DNA of 64,000 nt from NCBI GenBank assembly GCA_020846935.1, contig JADLCY010000014.1, positions 62,001 through 126,000 on the forward strand. The letters are read 5' to 3'. Shown piece after piece: positions 7,893 to 16,261 of this stretch. How positions within the stretch are numbered: position 1 is the stretch's first letter; each line of letters begins with the position of its first letter. The position numbers were made by a program, and so were the translations under genes. This DNA is from Gemmatimonadaceae bacterium. GTDB taxonomy: Bacteria > Gemmatimonadota > Gemmatimonadetes > Gemmatimonadales > Gemmatimonadaceae. The notes beneath the pieces are model-generated. The model was not told the DNA's origin. It saw only the letters and a list, made by a program, of their open reading frames with translations, and did no database searches.

Positions 7893-9244
7893 TCGTCATC
7901 AAGTTCGGCGGCACCTCGGTCGGCGATGCGACAGCGATCGACCGGGCCGCCTCCATCGTGCGCGACCGCTTGCCGCGCCAGCCCATCGTCGTCGTTTCCG
8001 CCCTCGGTGGCGCAACCAACGCGCTCCTCGCCATCGCCGGCCAGGCGTCGGAGGGCCAGTTGATCCTGGCGATCCGGGGTGTCGAGGCCCTGCGCGAGCG
8101 ACACCTCGCTGTCGCCGCGGACCTGCTCTCCGCCGGGCCGATGCTCGACGAGGTCGAGGCGGAACTCTCGGCGTCCTTCGACGAACTCGCCCACCTCGCC
8201 GAGGCCCTGTCGACCCTCGGCCACGCCACCCCGCGGTCGCGCGACGCGATTGCGGCGATGGGAGAGATGTTGTCGTCCGTCCTGGTCGTCGCGGCGTTCA
8301 GGGAGCGCGGGATCGCCGCGGAGCACGTGGCCGCGACCGAGGTGATGATCACCAACGACCAGTTCGAGAAGGCCGAGCCCCGACCGGATCGCATTGCCGA
8401 GGCGTCTCAGCGCGTGTTCCGCTCGCTGGTCGCCCAGGGCCGCGTCCCCGTGGTGGGCGGCTACGTCGGCGCCACCGAACAGGGGATCGTGACCACGCTC
8501 GGTCGCGGCGGGTCGGATTACAGCGCGTCGCTGTTTGGTGCCGCGTTAGGCGCCGAGGCCATCGAGATCTGGACCGATGTCGATGGCATGCTGACCGCCG
8601 ACCCGCGCGTCGTGTCCGGGGCACGGCTGATCGAACGGATCCGGTTCGACGAGGCCAGCGAACTGGCGTCCTTCGGCGCCAAGGTGCTGCACCCGAACAC
8701 GATCTCGCCGGCGGTGCGGCTGGGCATCCCCGTGTGGATCTTCAATTCGCGACGGCCCGAGGGGAGCGGCACGCAGATCACGTTCGACGCGCCGCGACGA
8801 CCGGTCACCGCGCTCGCCGGCAAGAGCGGCGTCACCGTGCTCAAGGTTCGCAGCCCGCGCATGCTGCTGCAGCACGGGTTCCTGCGCATGCTGTTCGAGA
8901 TCTTCGATCGCCATCGCACGTCGGTCGACGTCGTGGCAACCTCGGAGATCTCGGTCAGCGTGACGGTCGACGATGCGACGCACCTCGATTCGCTCGTCGT
9001 CGATCTCTCGCAGCTCGGTGACATTTCCGTGGAGCGAAACCGCGGGATCGTGGCGATCGTCGGGGCTGGCCTCACCGAATCCGGGACGGCCATGTCGCAG
9101 GCACTCTCCGCGCTGGGCGCGTTGCGCATCCACATGCTTTCGCTCTCGGCCAGCGGCATCAACCTCACGATGATCATCGATGGGGATCAGGTGTCGAACG
9201 CGATGGCCAGGCTGCACGAAGCCTTCTTTCCGACGTCGCCATGA
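7889..9244 (+). CDS. lysC: Aspartate kinase
   Basis: It phosphorylates aspartate, the committed step to lysine, diaminopimelate, threonine and methionine. The 451-residue protein has the N-terminal kinase motif VIKFGGTSVGD, TTLGRGGSDYSAS, the substrate segment TDVDGMLTADPR and SELASFGAKVLHP. Two C-terminal ACT domains follow from about residue 305 (GVTVLKVRSPRML, then NRGIVAIVGAGL). The size matches monofunctional, lysine-sensitive class enzymes rather than the split alpha/beta type. No homoserine dehydrogenase domain is fused. Start ATG is within the ATGA overlap with the preceding gene, and the stop overlaps the dapB start the same way. A TTA codon within CGTTAGGC lies at 8546. Confidence 0.95.
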   Translation: MIVIKFGGTSVGDATAIDRAASIVRDRLPRQPIVVVSALGGATNALLAIAGQASEGQLILAIRGVEALRERHLAVAADLLSAGPMLDEVEAELSASFDELAHLAEALSTLGHATPRSRDAIAAMGEMLSSVLVVAAFRERGIAAEHVAATEVMITNDQFEKAEPRPDRIAEASQRVFRSLVAQGRVPVVGGYVGATEQGIVTTLGRGGSDYSASLFGAALGAEAIEIWTDVDGMLTADPRVVSGARLIERIRFDEASELASFGAKVLHPNTISPAVRLGIPVWIFNSRRPEGSGTQITFDAPRRPVTALAGKSGVTVLKVRSPRMLLQHGFLRMLFEIFDRHRTSVDVVATSEISVSVTVDDATHLDSLVVDLSQLGDISVERNRGIVAIVGAGLTESGTAMSQALSALGALRIHMLSLSASGINLTMIIDGDQVSNAMARLHEAFFPTSP

Positions 9245-9939
9245 TCCGCGTGCTTCTGATCGGCGATGGCCGAATGGGTCGGGCCATCGAGGTGCTGGCG
9301 CGCGAGCGCGGGCACACCGTCGTTGGGGTCCTGGGCGCGAGCGACAACGTCGGTGGCGCGGGCGTGGCCGCCTGGCGCGATCGGGCCGACGTGGCGATCG
9401 AGTTCACCGAACCGGGCGCCGCGGTCGCCAACGTGCGGGCCTGTGTGGCGGCGGGCCTCCCCGTCGTGTGTGGCACTACGGGCTGGGGTGCGCAGCAGGC
9501 CGCGGTGGAGGAGGCCGTGTGGGCCGCCATGGGCGCGCTGCTCGTGGCGCCGAACTTCTCCCTCGGCGTTGCGCTCATCACCGCGCTGGTCGAACAGGCC
9601 GGCTCGCTCTTCGCGCCACACCCGCAGTACGAGTGCGCACTCGTCGAGACGCACCACGCCGCCAAGAAGGACGCGCCTTCGGGGACGGCGATCGCCCTGC
9701 GGGATGCGGCGCAGCGCGCCCTTGGCCGAGAGGTCCCCACGACGAGCGTGCGCGTGGGGAGCGTGCCCGGAACGCACGCACTGCTGTTCGATGGTCCGTT
9801 CGAGCAGATTGTATTGAGCCACGAGGCGCGGGACCGACGCGTCTTTGCCGACGGTGCGCTGCGCGCCGCGGAATGGCTCGTGGGCCGACAGGGAGTGTTT
9901 TCGATGCGAGACGTATTGGGCCTGGGGCGCCGCCCATGA
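9241..9939 (+). CDS. dapB: 4-hydroxy-tetrahydrodipicolinate reductase
   Basis: It reduces the DapA product to tetrahydrodipicolinate with NAD(P)H in the cytoplasm. At 232 residues it is slightly short for the family (240-270). The nucleotide-binding start reads IGDGRMGRAIEVLA, and the catalytic signature is ETHHAAKKDAPSGTA, which carries the His and Lys used in catalysis. FSMRDVLGL closes the protein as in other DapB. It sits in an ATGA-coupled chain between lysC and dapA. Confidence 0.95.
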   Translation: MIRVLLIGDGRMGRAIEVLARERGHTVVGVLGASDNVGGAGVAAWRDRADVAIEFTEPGAAVANVRACVAAGLPVVCGTTGWGAQQAAVEEAVWAAMGALLVAPNFSLGVALITALVEQAGSLFAPHPQYECALVETHHAAKKDAPSGTAIALRDAAQRALGREVPTTSVRVGSVPGTHALLFDGPFEQIVLSHEARDRRVFADGALRAAEWLVGRQGVFSMRDVLGLGRRP

Positions 9940-10826
9940 GCGCGCGCCCACTCACCGGATGCGGGACCGCGCTCGCGACGCCATTCACGACAGATGGCGC
10001 CGTCGATGAGCCCGCGCTTCGTGCCTTCGTCGACTGGCAGGTACGCGAGGGGGTGCACTTCGTCGTGCCGTGTGGCTCGACCGGCGAAGCCGCGACGATG
10101 TCCGTGGAAGAGCACAAACGCGTCGTGGCCATCACGGTGGAGACCGTGGCGGGGCGCGTGCCGGTCGTGGCCGGCGCGGGCGCCAACGATACGGCGCGGG
10201 CCATTGCCCTGACCAAGGCGGCGCGCGACCTCGGCGCCACGCACGCGCTGCATGTCTCGCCCATGTACAACAAGCCGCCGCAGCGTGGCATCGAAGCGCA
10301 TTTCACGGCGATCGCCGCGGCGGTGGACTTTCCCATCGTGCTCTACAACGTGCCCGGGCGGACGGCGAGCAACATGGAGGCCGGCACGACCCTGCGACTC
10401 GCGCGCGTGCCCAACATCGTCGCGATCAAGGAGGCCTCCGGTAATCTCGCGCAGATCGCCGAAGTGATTCGCGAGCGGCCGGCGGGCTTCTCGGTGCTGT
10501 CGGGCGACGACTTTCTCACGCTGGCCGTGATGGCCCTGGGTGGGGACGGCATTGTCTCGGTCATCAGCAATGCAACGCCCGCGGCGATGTCGCAGCTCGC
10601 GAATGCGTGCGCGGCCGGAGACTTTGACGCTGCGCGCGCGCTGCACCGCCAGCTCACCCCCTGGATGAACGCCGCGTTCGCCGAGTCGAACCCCATTCCG
10701 CTCAAGGCGGCCCTGGCCATGCTGGGTCGGATGCAGGACGTGGTGCGGTTGCCCCTCGTTCCCCTGGCCGCCCAGCACCATGCGGTCGTACGGGAGGCCC
10801 TCGTCGCCGCCGGAGCGCTCGCCTGA
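9936..10826 (+). CDS. dapA: 4-hydroxy-tetrahydrodipicolinate synthase
   Basis: It condenses pyruvate with aspartate semialdehyde. The 296-residue TIM barrel shows VVPCGSTGEAATM (pyruvate-binding loop), VLYNVPGRT with the catalytic Tyr near residue 135, and VAIKEASGNL with the Schiff-base Lys near 162. VLSGDDFLTL follows. The frame is open further upstream inside dapB, but the ATG at 9936, sharing ATGA with the dapB stop, gives the family start (MSARPLTGCGTALATPF). The stop TGA overlaps the dapD ATG by one base. Confidence 0.95.
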   Translation: MSARPLTGCGTALATPFTTDGAVDEPALRAFVDWQVREGVHFVVPCGSTGEAATMSVEEHKRVVAITVETVAGRVPVVAGAGANDTARAIALTKAARDLGATHALHVSPMYNKPPQRGIEAHFTAIAAAVDFPIVLYNVPGRTASNMEAGTTLRLARVPNIVAIKEASGNLAQIAEVIRERPAGFSVLSGDDFLTLAVMALGGDGIVSVISNATPAAMSQLANACAAGDFDAARALHRQLTPWMNAAFAESNPIPLKAALAMLGRMQDVVRLPLVPLAAQHHAVVREALVAAGALA

Positions 10827-11680
10827 TGGGCGGCGACGCGGTCACCGCCCTCGCGGCGCAGGTTGCTGAACTCGCCGCGTACCCGCCAGGCGTGGCGCTT
10901 CCCGCGCATGCCGAAATCATCGTCGCGCAACTGCTGGACGCGCTGGAGCACGGTGAGCTCCGCTCAGCCGAACGGGATCCGGCGGGCCGTTGGCGCGCGG
11001 TCCCATGGGTGAAGCAGGGCATCCTCCTCGCGTTTCGCGTCGGGCACATCGTGCGCATGAACGACGAGGGGCTCGCGCCGTTCTTCGATAAGCACACGAT
11101 TCCGGTGCGGCGGTTCACCATCGCCGACGGCGTGCGTATCGTGCCCGGAGGCTCGTCCATTCGCACGGGCGCGTACCTGGCACCGGGCGTGGTCTGCATG
11201 CCGCCGATGTTCGTCAATGTCGGCGCGTGGGTCGGCGCCGGCACCATGATCGACTCGCACGCCCTCGTGGGCTCGTGTGCGCAGATCGGTGCGCGCGTCC
11301 ACCTGAGCGCTGCCGCGCAGATCGGAGGTGTGCTCGAGCCGATCAACGCGAGTCCGGTCGTCATCGAGGATGAAGTGATCGTGGGCGGGAACTGCGGCGT
11401 CTACGAGGGTACCGTCGTGCGGGAGCAGGCGGTGCTCGGCGCGGGCGTGGTGCTTACGCGCGGCACGCCGGTGTACGACCTCGTGAAGGAGCAGGTCTAC
11501 CGCGGGAATGCCAGCGAGCCGCTCGAGATCCCCTCGGGCGCGGTCGTCGTGCCGGGCTCGCGTGCCATCGCCGCCGGTTGGGGGGCCGCACAGGGCGTGG
11601 CGATCCAGACGCCGGTGATCGTCAAGTACCGGGACGAGAAGACCGACGTCGCCACGGCGCTCGAAAGCTGGCTGCGTTAG
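10826..11680 (+). CDS. dapD: Tetrahydrodipicolinate N-succinyltransferase
   Basis: It transfers succinyl from succinyl-CoA to tetrahydrodipicolinate, which shows that this organism uses the succinylase route and supports DapE for the first gene of the operon. The 284-residue protein has the N-terminal domain pattern WVKQGILLAFRVGHIVRM, then left-handed beta-helix hexapeptide repeats (YLAPGVVCMPPMFVNVGAWV, VIVGGNCGVYEGTVV). Start ATG overlaps the dapA stop (TGATG). The TAG stop lies inside a CGTTAGGC octamer, and aroA starts two bases later. Confidence 0.94.
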   Translation: MGGDAVTALAAQVAELAAYPPGVALPAHAEIIVAQLLDALEHGELRSAERDPAGRWRAVPWVKQGILLAFRVGHIVRMNDEGLAPFFDKHTIPVRRFTIADGVRIVPGGSSIRTGAYLAPGVVCMPPMFVNVGAWVGAGTMIDSHALVGSCAQIGARVHLSAAAQIGGVLEPINASPVVIEDEVIVGGNCGVYEGTVVREQAVLGAGVVLTRGTPVYDLVKEQVYRGNASEPLEIPSGAVVVPGSRAIAAGWGAAQGVAIQTPVIVKYRDEKTDVATALESWLR

Positions 11681-11682
11681 GC

Positions 11683-12954
11683 ATGGCCGGAATTCGCGTG
11701 GCCGGATCCCTCCGGGTCCCCGGCGACAAGTCCATCTCGCACCGCGCCCTCATCTTCGGCGCACTCGCCACCGGACCGGCGCACGTGCGTGGCCTGCTGC
11801 TCTCGGCCGACGTAAAGGCCACCGCGGCGTCGCTGCGTGCCATGGGATGGCCCATTCCTCCGCTGGCCAGAGAGATGGTCATCGTAGGCGAGGGGTGCCA
11901 CCCGCGGCGCCCGGTGGCGGAGGCCGCGCTCCCGTGCGCCAACTCGGGCACGACCGCGCGGTTGCTCTCGGGTGTGGCCGCGGCGCAGCGGCACGCCGCC
12001 GTCCTCGATGGGGACGACTCGCTGCGCGCGCGACCGATGCGGCGGGTCAGCGAGCCCCTGGAGGCCATGGGCGCGGCGTTCACCTGGCTCGCCGACCACG
12101 GTCGCGTGCCAATGCGCATTCAGGGCGGCGACCTCCGGGATCTCGCCTGGCCGATGACCGTCGCGAGCGCGCAGGTCAAGAGTGCGATCCTGCTGGCGGG
12201 TGTGTGCGCGGGAGTGCGTGTGCGCGTCGACGAGCCGATCGAGACGCGAGACCACACCGAGCGCTTTCTTCGCGCCGCCGGCGTACCGCTCGAAACCTCG
12301 GCTCACACGATTTCCCTCGCGCCCGTCGAGCGACTCGATCCCGTGAACGTCGACGTGCCCGGGGATCCCTCATCCGCCGCGTTCTTCGCGGCACTTGCGG
12401 CCGGCGCGGCGCAGGGTCACGTCGTCCTCGAACGCGTGTTGCTCAACCCGCGCCGCACCGGGTTTCTGCGCGTGCTCGAGCGCATGGGCGCGACCATCGG
12501 CATCGAGCGGGACGACGAGAGCGCCGGCGACGTGGTGGGCGACATCGCCGTTACCGCGTCGCCCCTGCGCGCGACGACGATCGGTGGCGATGAGATTCCG
12601 TCGCTGATCGACGAGATCCCGATGCTCGCCGCGCTCGCCGCGCTCGCCGATGGTGAGACCGTGATCTCGGGAGCCGAAGAGCTGCGCGTGAAGGAGAGCG
12701 ATCGCATTGCCACGACGGTTGCGAACCTCCGCGCGTGCGGTGTGGACGCCGACGAGCGACCCGACGGACTCGTGGTGCGTGGGCCGGCACGCATCCGCGA
12801 CGCGGCCATCGCCACCAGGCATGACCATCGGATTGCCATGGCGTTTGGTGTGCTCGGAGCATTGACGCAGCGCGACCTGCGGTTGGATGATCCCGCGTGT
12901 GTCGACGTCTCCTTTCCGGACTTCTGGCATGAGCTTGCCCGACTCGTCGGCTGA
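11683..12954 (+). CDS. aroA: 3-phosphoshikimate 1-carboxyvinyltransferase (EPSP synthase)
   Basis: It joins shikimate 3-phosphate and phosphoenolpyruvate in aromatic amino-acid synthesis. Conserved elements of the 423-residue protein are RVPGDKSISHRALIFG at the N terminus, ALPCANSGTTARLLSG, RPMRRVSEPLEAMGA, LRVKESDRIA and HDHRIAMAFGVLG. The Gly-rich site around residue 90 has the ordinary NSGTT form. The start is ATG 11683, two bases after the dapD stop. The 3' end overlaps cmk by 26 bases. Confidence 0.96.
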   Translation: MAGIRVAGSLRVPGDKSISHRALIFGALATGPAHVRGLLLSADVKATAASLRAMGWPIPPLAREMVIVGEGCHPRRPVAEAALPCANSGTTARLLSGVAAAQRHAAVLDGDDSLRARPMRRVSEPLEAMGAAFTWLADHGRVPMRIQGGDLRDLAWPMTVASAQVKSAILLAGVCAGVRVRVDEPIETRDHTERFLRAAGVPLETSAHTISLAPVERLDPVNVDVPGDPSSAAFFAALAAGAAQGHVVLERVLLNPRRTGFLRVLERMGATIGIERDDESAGDVVGDIAVTASPLRATTIGGDEIPSLIDEIPMLAALAALADGETVISGAEELRVKESDRIATTVANLRACGVDADERPDGLVVRGPARIRDAAIATRHDHRIAMAFGVLGALTQRDLRLDDPACVDVSFPDFWHELARLVG

Positions 12955-13657
12955 AGGCTGGCGTCGGGGCCACCTCGTCGTGGCGATCGATGGCCCGGCG
13001 GCCTCCGGCAAGTCCTCGACGGCGCAGTGGGTAGCCGGTCGACTCGGGTTTCGCCACGTGGATTCCGGTGCACTCTATCGCGCCGCCACCGCCGCGGCCC
13101 TCCGAACCGGCCTCGACTCCGCGGCGTGGTCGCCCGCGTTCGTGCTGGAGCAGGCGTCGCGGGTGACGTTGGTACCAAGCGATACGTCGTTTGCCCCCCG
13201 CATCGACGGCGAAGAGGCGGGGGAAGAGATCCGCGGTGCGGCCGTGACCGCCCGAGTGCCACTCGTCGCGCAAATGCAGGTCGTCCGTCAGTGGGTGAAT
13301 GCCCGGGTCCGCGAAGTGGCGACCCGGTTCGACGTGGTCGTCGATGGCCGCGACATGGGGACGGCCGTGTTCCCCGACGCGGAACTCAAGGTGTTTCTCG
13401 TTGCGGATCCCTGGGAACGCGCTCGGCGCCGGCTGGTGCAGCACCTGGGGCGCCGACCCACCGACGACGAGATTGCCGCCGAGACCGAGCTGCTCGTGCG
13501 CCGTGACGCGGCTGATGCCACGCAGACCGTGCAGGCGCGTGACGCGGTCCTGGTCGACACGACCGCCCTGACCCAGACCGAGCAGGTGGAGCGGATCGTG
13601 GCACTCGCGCGTGTGATCCAGCGCACACGCGCCGAAGCGGGTGAAACGCCGCACTAG
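12929..13657 (+). CDS. cmk: Cytidylate kinase
   Basis: It phosphorylates CMP and dCMP. Signatures in the 242 residues are VAIDGPAASGKSSTAQWVA (P loop), LGFRHVDSGALYRA, and VDGRDMGTAVFPDAELKVFL followed by R-x-RRR lid residues. I chose ATG 12929, inside the 3' end of aroA. It adds about 15 residues ahead of the usual N terminus, so a later GTG is possible. The aroA-cmk order is common in bacteria, often ahead of rpsA. Here a radical SAM gene and a glycosyltransferase gene lie between cmk and rpsA. Confidence 0.93.
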   Translation: MSLPDSSAEGWRRGHLVVAIDGPAASGKSSTAQWVAGRLGFRHVDSGALYRAATAAALRTGLDSAAWSPAFVLEQASRVTLVPSDTSFAPRIDGEEAGEEIRGAAVTARVPLVAQMQVVRQWVNARVREVATRFDVVVDGRDMGTAVFPDAELKVFLVADPWERARRRLVQHLGRRPTDDEIAAETELLVRRDAADATQTVQARDAVLVDTTALTQTEQVERIVALARVIQRTRAEAGETPH

Positions 13658-13840
13658 ACCTGTGGTGCGGAGCGTGGCATCGAGTCCACACCACCTCGAC
13701 ATGGACGGGCCTACATGCTTCCTTAGGCCAGCGTCCCACCGCAGTCGCGGCGGCCCTCGTGTTGCAAGGGAAAGGGGGATCGGTCGTCCTGACCCTACAC
13801 GTTCGAGCCCACCCGCCGCACACCGAAGGCCTCGCCCCGC

Positions 13841-14932
13841 ATGGATCCCAACTGGCTCCGGAAGCGACTCTACGAGAGCGTGAACTACCGGCTGCGCACC
13901 TTTGCCGGGGGCCGGTTCGCGTCGTACTGCCGCCCGCCGTCGATCATTTTTCTGCTGACCGAGCGATGCAACGCCCATTGCCTGCACTGCGACATCTGGA
14001 AGAACCGCGGCAGGGAAGACAGCCCTACACAGCAGCAGTGGGAGACGGTGCTCACCGACCTGCGCAAGTGGCTCGGCCCGGTCCAGGTGTCGTTCAGCGG
14101 GGGTGAGGCGCTGCTCAAGCCGTACACCATCGACCTCGTCAGGCACGCGCGGTCCCTTGGCCTCTACCTCGAGATTCTCACGCACGGATTCTGGACCGAC
14201 CAGGGCAAGATCGAGGAACTGGCGCGGGCCAATCCGTGGCGCGTGACACTGTCCTTTGACGGGATCGGCGAGACGCACAGCCGCATCCGCGGTCGCGAGC
14301 GGTTCTTCGAGAAGACCGCCGCGTCGATCGAGACGTTCAAACGCGTCCGCGCGGAGCAGAGCCTTGGCTATACGATCCGGCTCAAGAACGTGATCATGTC
14401 GCACAACCTGCACGACACGATCAACGTGGCGGCGTTCGCGAATCAGCCCGGTATGGAGGTGTTCTACCAGCCCATCGAGCAGAACTACAACACACCCGAA
14501 GACGAGGCCTGGTGGGAAACCAGCGAGAACTGGCCGAAGGACACCGCGAAAGTGGTCGCCAACATCCGGGAGCTGATCGCGCGCAAGCGGCAGGGCTGGA
14601 ACATCGCCAACAGTGAGGCGCAGCTGGAGGCGATGATCCCGTACTTCCAGCACCCCGAATCCATGCGGGTGGCGACCATGAGTCACAGCGCGCACGAGGT
14701 GCGCCAGACCTGTCACGCCCTGAGCACACTGCAGTTTCAGGCCAACGGAGACATCACCGTTTGCAGCGGGGCGCCGCGCGTCGGTAACATCAAGGAGCGC
14801 CCGATCCGCGAGATCTGGGAGTCGAGACCGAAGTTCTGGGAGGGAGGATGCTGCCTCGAGCGGCGACTGACAGCCGAGGAACGCGACACGGTCCTCGTGC
14901 AGCTGGCCAGCGCGACATCGGCAGCGACCTGA
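13841..14932 (+). CDS. Radical SAM protein with SPASM-like C terminus
   Basis: The 363-residue protein carries the radical SAM cluster motif CNAHCLHC (Cys43, Cys47, Cys50), the SAM-binding GGE (FSGGEALLKP), and FDGIGETHSRIRG as in other family members. The C-terminal part has further cysteines in QTCHALSTLQF, DITVCSGAPRVGNIK and GGCCLERR, with the IKERPIREIWES spacing seen in SPASM/twitch domains that hold auxiliary Fe-S clusters. Such proteins modify peptides, proteins or carbohydrates. The substrate is not evident. The downstream glycosyltransferase frame overlaps its 3' end, so they are probably made together. Confidence 0.85.
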   Translation: MDPNWLRKRLYESVNYRLRTFAGGRFASYCRPPSIIFLLTERCNAHCLHCDIWKNRGREDSPTQQQWETVLTDLRKWLGPVQVSFSGGEALLKPYTIDLVRHARSLGLYLEILTHGFWTDQGKIEELARANPWRVTLSFDGIGETHSRIRGRERFFEKTAASIETFKRVRAEQSLGYTIRLKNVIMSHNLHDTINVAAFANQPGMEVFYQPIEQNYNTPEDEAWWETSENWPKDTAKVVANIRELIARKRQGWNIANSEAQLEAMIPYFQHPESMRVATMSHSAHEVRQTCHALSTLQFQANGDITVCSGAPRVGNIKERPIREIWESRPKFWEGGCCLERRLTAEERDTVLVQLASATSAAT

Positions 14933-16137
14933 CGCGGCCGGTCTCCGCGTCGGCCGACGCGGTGGCGTCCGGGCGGACGATCGTCTCGATCTTCGGTCTC
15001 GAGCCGGTCCGCATCGGCGGGGTCGAGGCGTTTGCCCGCGAGTTCTCCGCGCAGCTCGCCGAGTGCGGGTGGCGAAGCGTGTTGTGCTTCCTCGGCGAAC
15101 CGGCTCCGCTCGTACGTGAGTATCTCGAGCTGCCGAACGTGATCGTCGAGGTGCTGCCGGCCGATCTCAAGGCGGCCACCGCCATCCCCGCCGTCTCTCG
15201 GCTCCTTGCCACGTACCGCCCCGAAGTCCTGCAGCTGCAGTTCACGCCATTTCTGAGCCCTATTCCCTGGATCGCAAAGTTGCGCGGGGTGGATCGCGTG
15301 TTCTTTGTCGATCAGGGGTCACACCCGGCGGGATGGACCGATCGCGGCACGCCATCCTGGAAGCGGTGGGCGGCGCGGATGCTCACCCTGCCCCTGAGCG
15401 CGGTCGTCAGCATCAGCGACTACAACCTTCGGGTCCTGCGCTCACGCGGGTTTCTCCCGGTGCGCAAGACGCTGCGCCTGTACAACGCGGCACAGGTCTC
15501 GCGACCGCACGATCGCGCGCTCGGGAACGCCTTCCGCAAGCGCCACGGTGTGCCGCTCGACCGCACGGTGGTCGCCCAGGTCTCGTGGATGATTCCGGAG
15601 AAGGGGATCCCCGATTTGCTCGAAGCGGCTCGCCTCGCGCTCGCCAGTGACGCCTCCCTGCATTTTCTGTTTGGCGGCGAGGGCCCCTGTCGCGCGGAAT
15701 ACGAGGCACTGGCGTCGAGCATGGGGCTGGCGGACCGCGTGACGTTCACTGGCCTGGTCCGCGACCCGTACGGCGAGGGGTTGTTTGACGCGGCCGACAT
15801 CGTCTGCCAGATGTCGCGCTGGGAGGAGGCGTTTGGGTACGTCATCGCCGAAGCCATGGCGGTGAACCGGCCGGTCATCGCCACCCGGGTCGGCGCCATT
15901 CCCGAACTCGTCATCGATGGGGAGACGGGGCACTTGGTGGATCGGGGGGACTATAAGGCGGCGGCTCGACTCATCGTGGGCCTCGCGGCGGACGAGACGC
16001 TGCGGCGGCGACTGGGACTGGCTGGTCGCAAGCGGGCCGAGCAGGAGTTCAACGTCCGAACCAACGCGGGTGAGGCCCTGCGGCTGTTCGGCATCGACGG
16101 GCGTCCCTCGCGTCCTGGGGGCGCGTTGACCGGATAA
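14848..16137 (+). CDS. Glycosyltransferase family 4 protein
   Basis: A GT-B fold transferase of 429 residues. The N-terminal acceptor domain has SIFGLEPVRIGGVEAFAREF. The C-terminal donor domain has VAQVSWMIPEKGIPDLLEAA, HFLFGGEGP and the E-x7-E motif in EEAFGYVIAEAMAVNRPVI, then GAIPELVIDGETGHLV. The ATG at 14848 has GGGAG at suitable distance but lies inside the radical SAM gene (85-base overlap), and the first ~38 residues look unstructured. GTG 14962 is the alternative and gives a typical family N terminus. Donor sugar and acceptor are unknown; cell-surface glycan synthesis is the usual role. Confidence 0.85.
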   Translation: MLPRAATDSRGTRHGPRAAGQRDIGSDLTRPVSASADAVASGRTIVSIFGLEPVRIGGVEAFAREFSAQLAECGWRSVLCFLGEPAPLVREYLELPNVIVEVLPADLKAATAIPAVSRLLATYRPEVLQLQFTPFLSPIPWIAKLRGVDRVFFVDQGSHPAGWTDRGTPSWKRWAARMLTLPLSAVVSISDYNLRVLRSRGFLPVRKTLRLYNAAQVSRPHDRALGNAFRKRHGVPLDRTVVAQVSWMIPEKGIPDLLEAARLALASDASLHFLFGGEGPCRAEYEALASSMGLADRVTFTGLVRDPYGEGLFDAADIVCQMSRWEEAFGYVIAEAMAVNRPVIATRVGAIPELVIDGETGHLVDRGDYKAAARLIVGLAADETLRRRLGLAGRKRAEQEFNVRTNAGEALRLFGIDGRPSRPGGALTG

Positions 16138-16155
16138 GTCGGCCCCGGCTATATT
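16126..16155 (+). promoter_or_regulatory. Promoter of rpsA
   Basis: TTGACC (16126-16131) and TATATT (16150-16155) are separated by 18 bases, close to the sigma-70 consensus. The -35 box overlaps the end of the glycosyltransferase gene. The start codon of rpsA lies about 100 bases downstream, leaving a leader. Confidence 0.7.
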
Positions 16156-16261
16156 TTCAGGCTCGCTTCAAGCGCCCAGTTCCCGGGGCGCCCGCAGGCA
16201 TTGCCTTCACCCTCAACCTCGCACGCGGCGAGCGCACCAACCGCGGAAGACAGGAGAACCG

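Noticed and set aside
13721-13728. CTTAGGC in the spacer after cmk as another octamer copy
   Set aside because: It matches only six of the eight bases in order (C instead of G at the second conserved position), so it was not counted.
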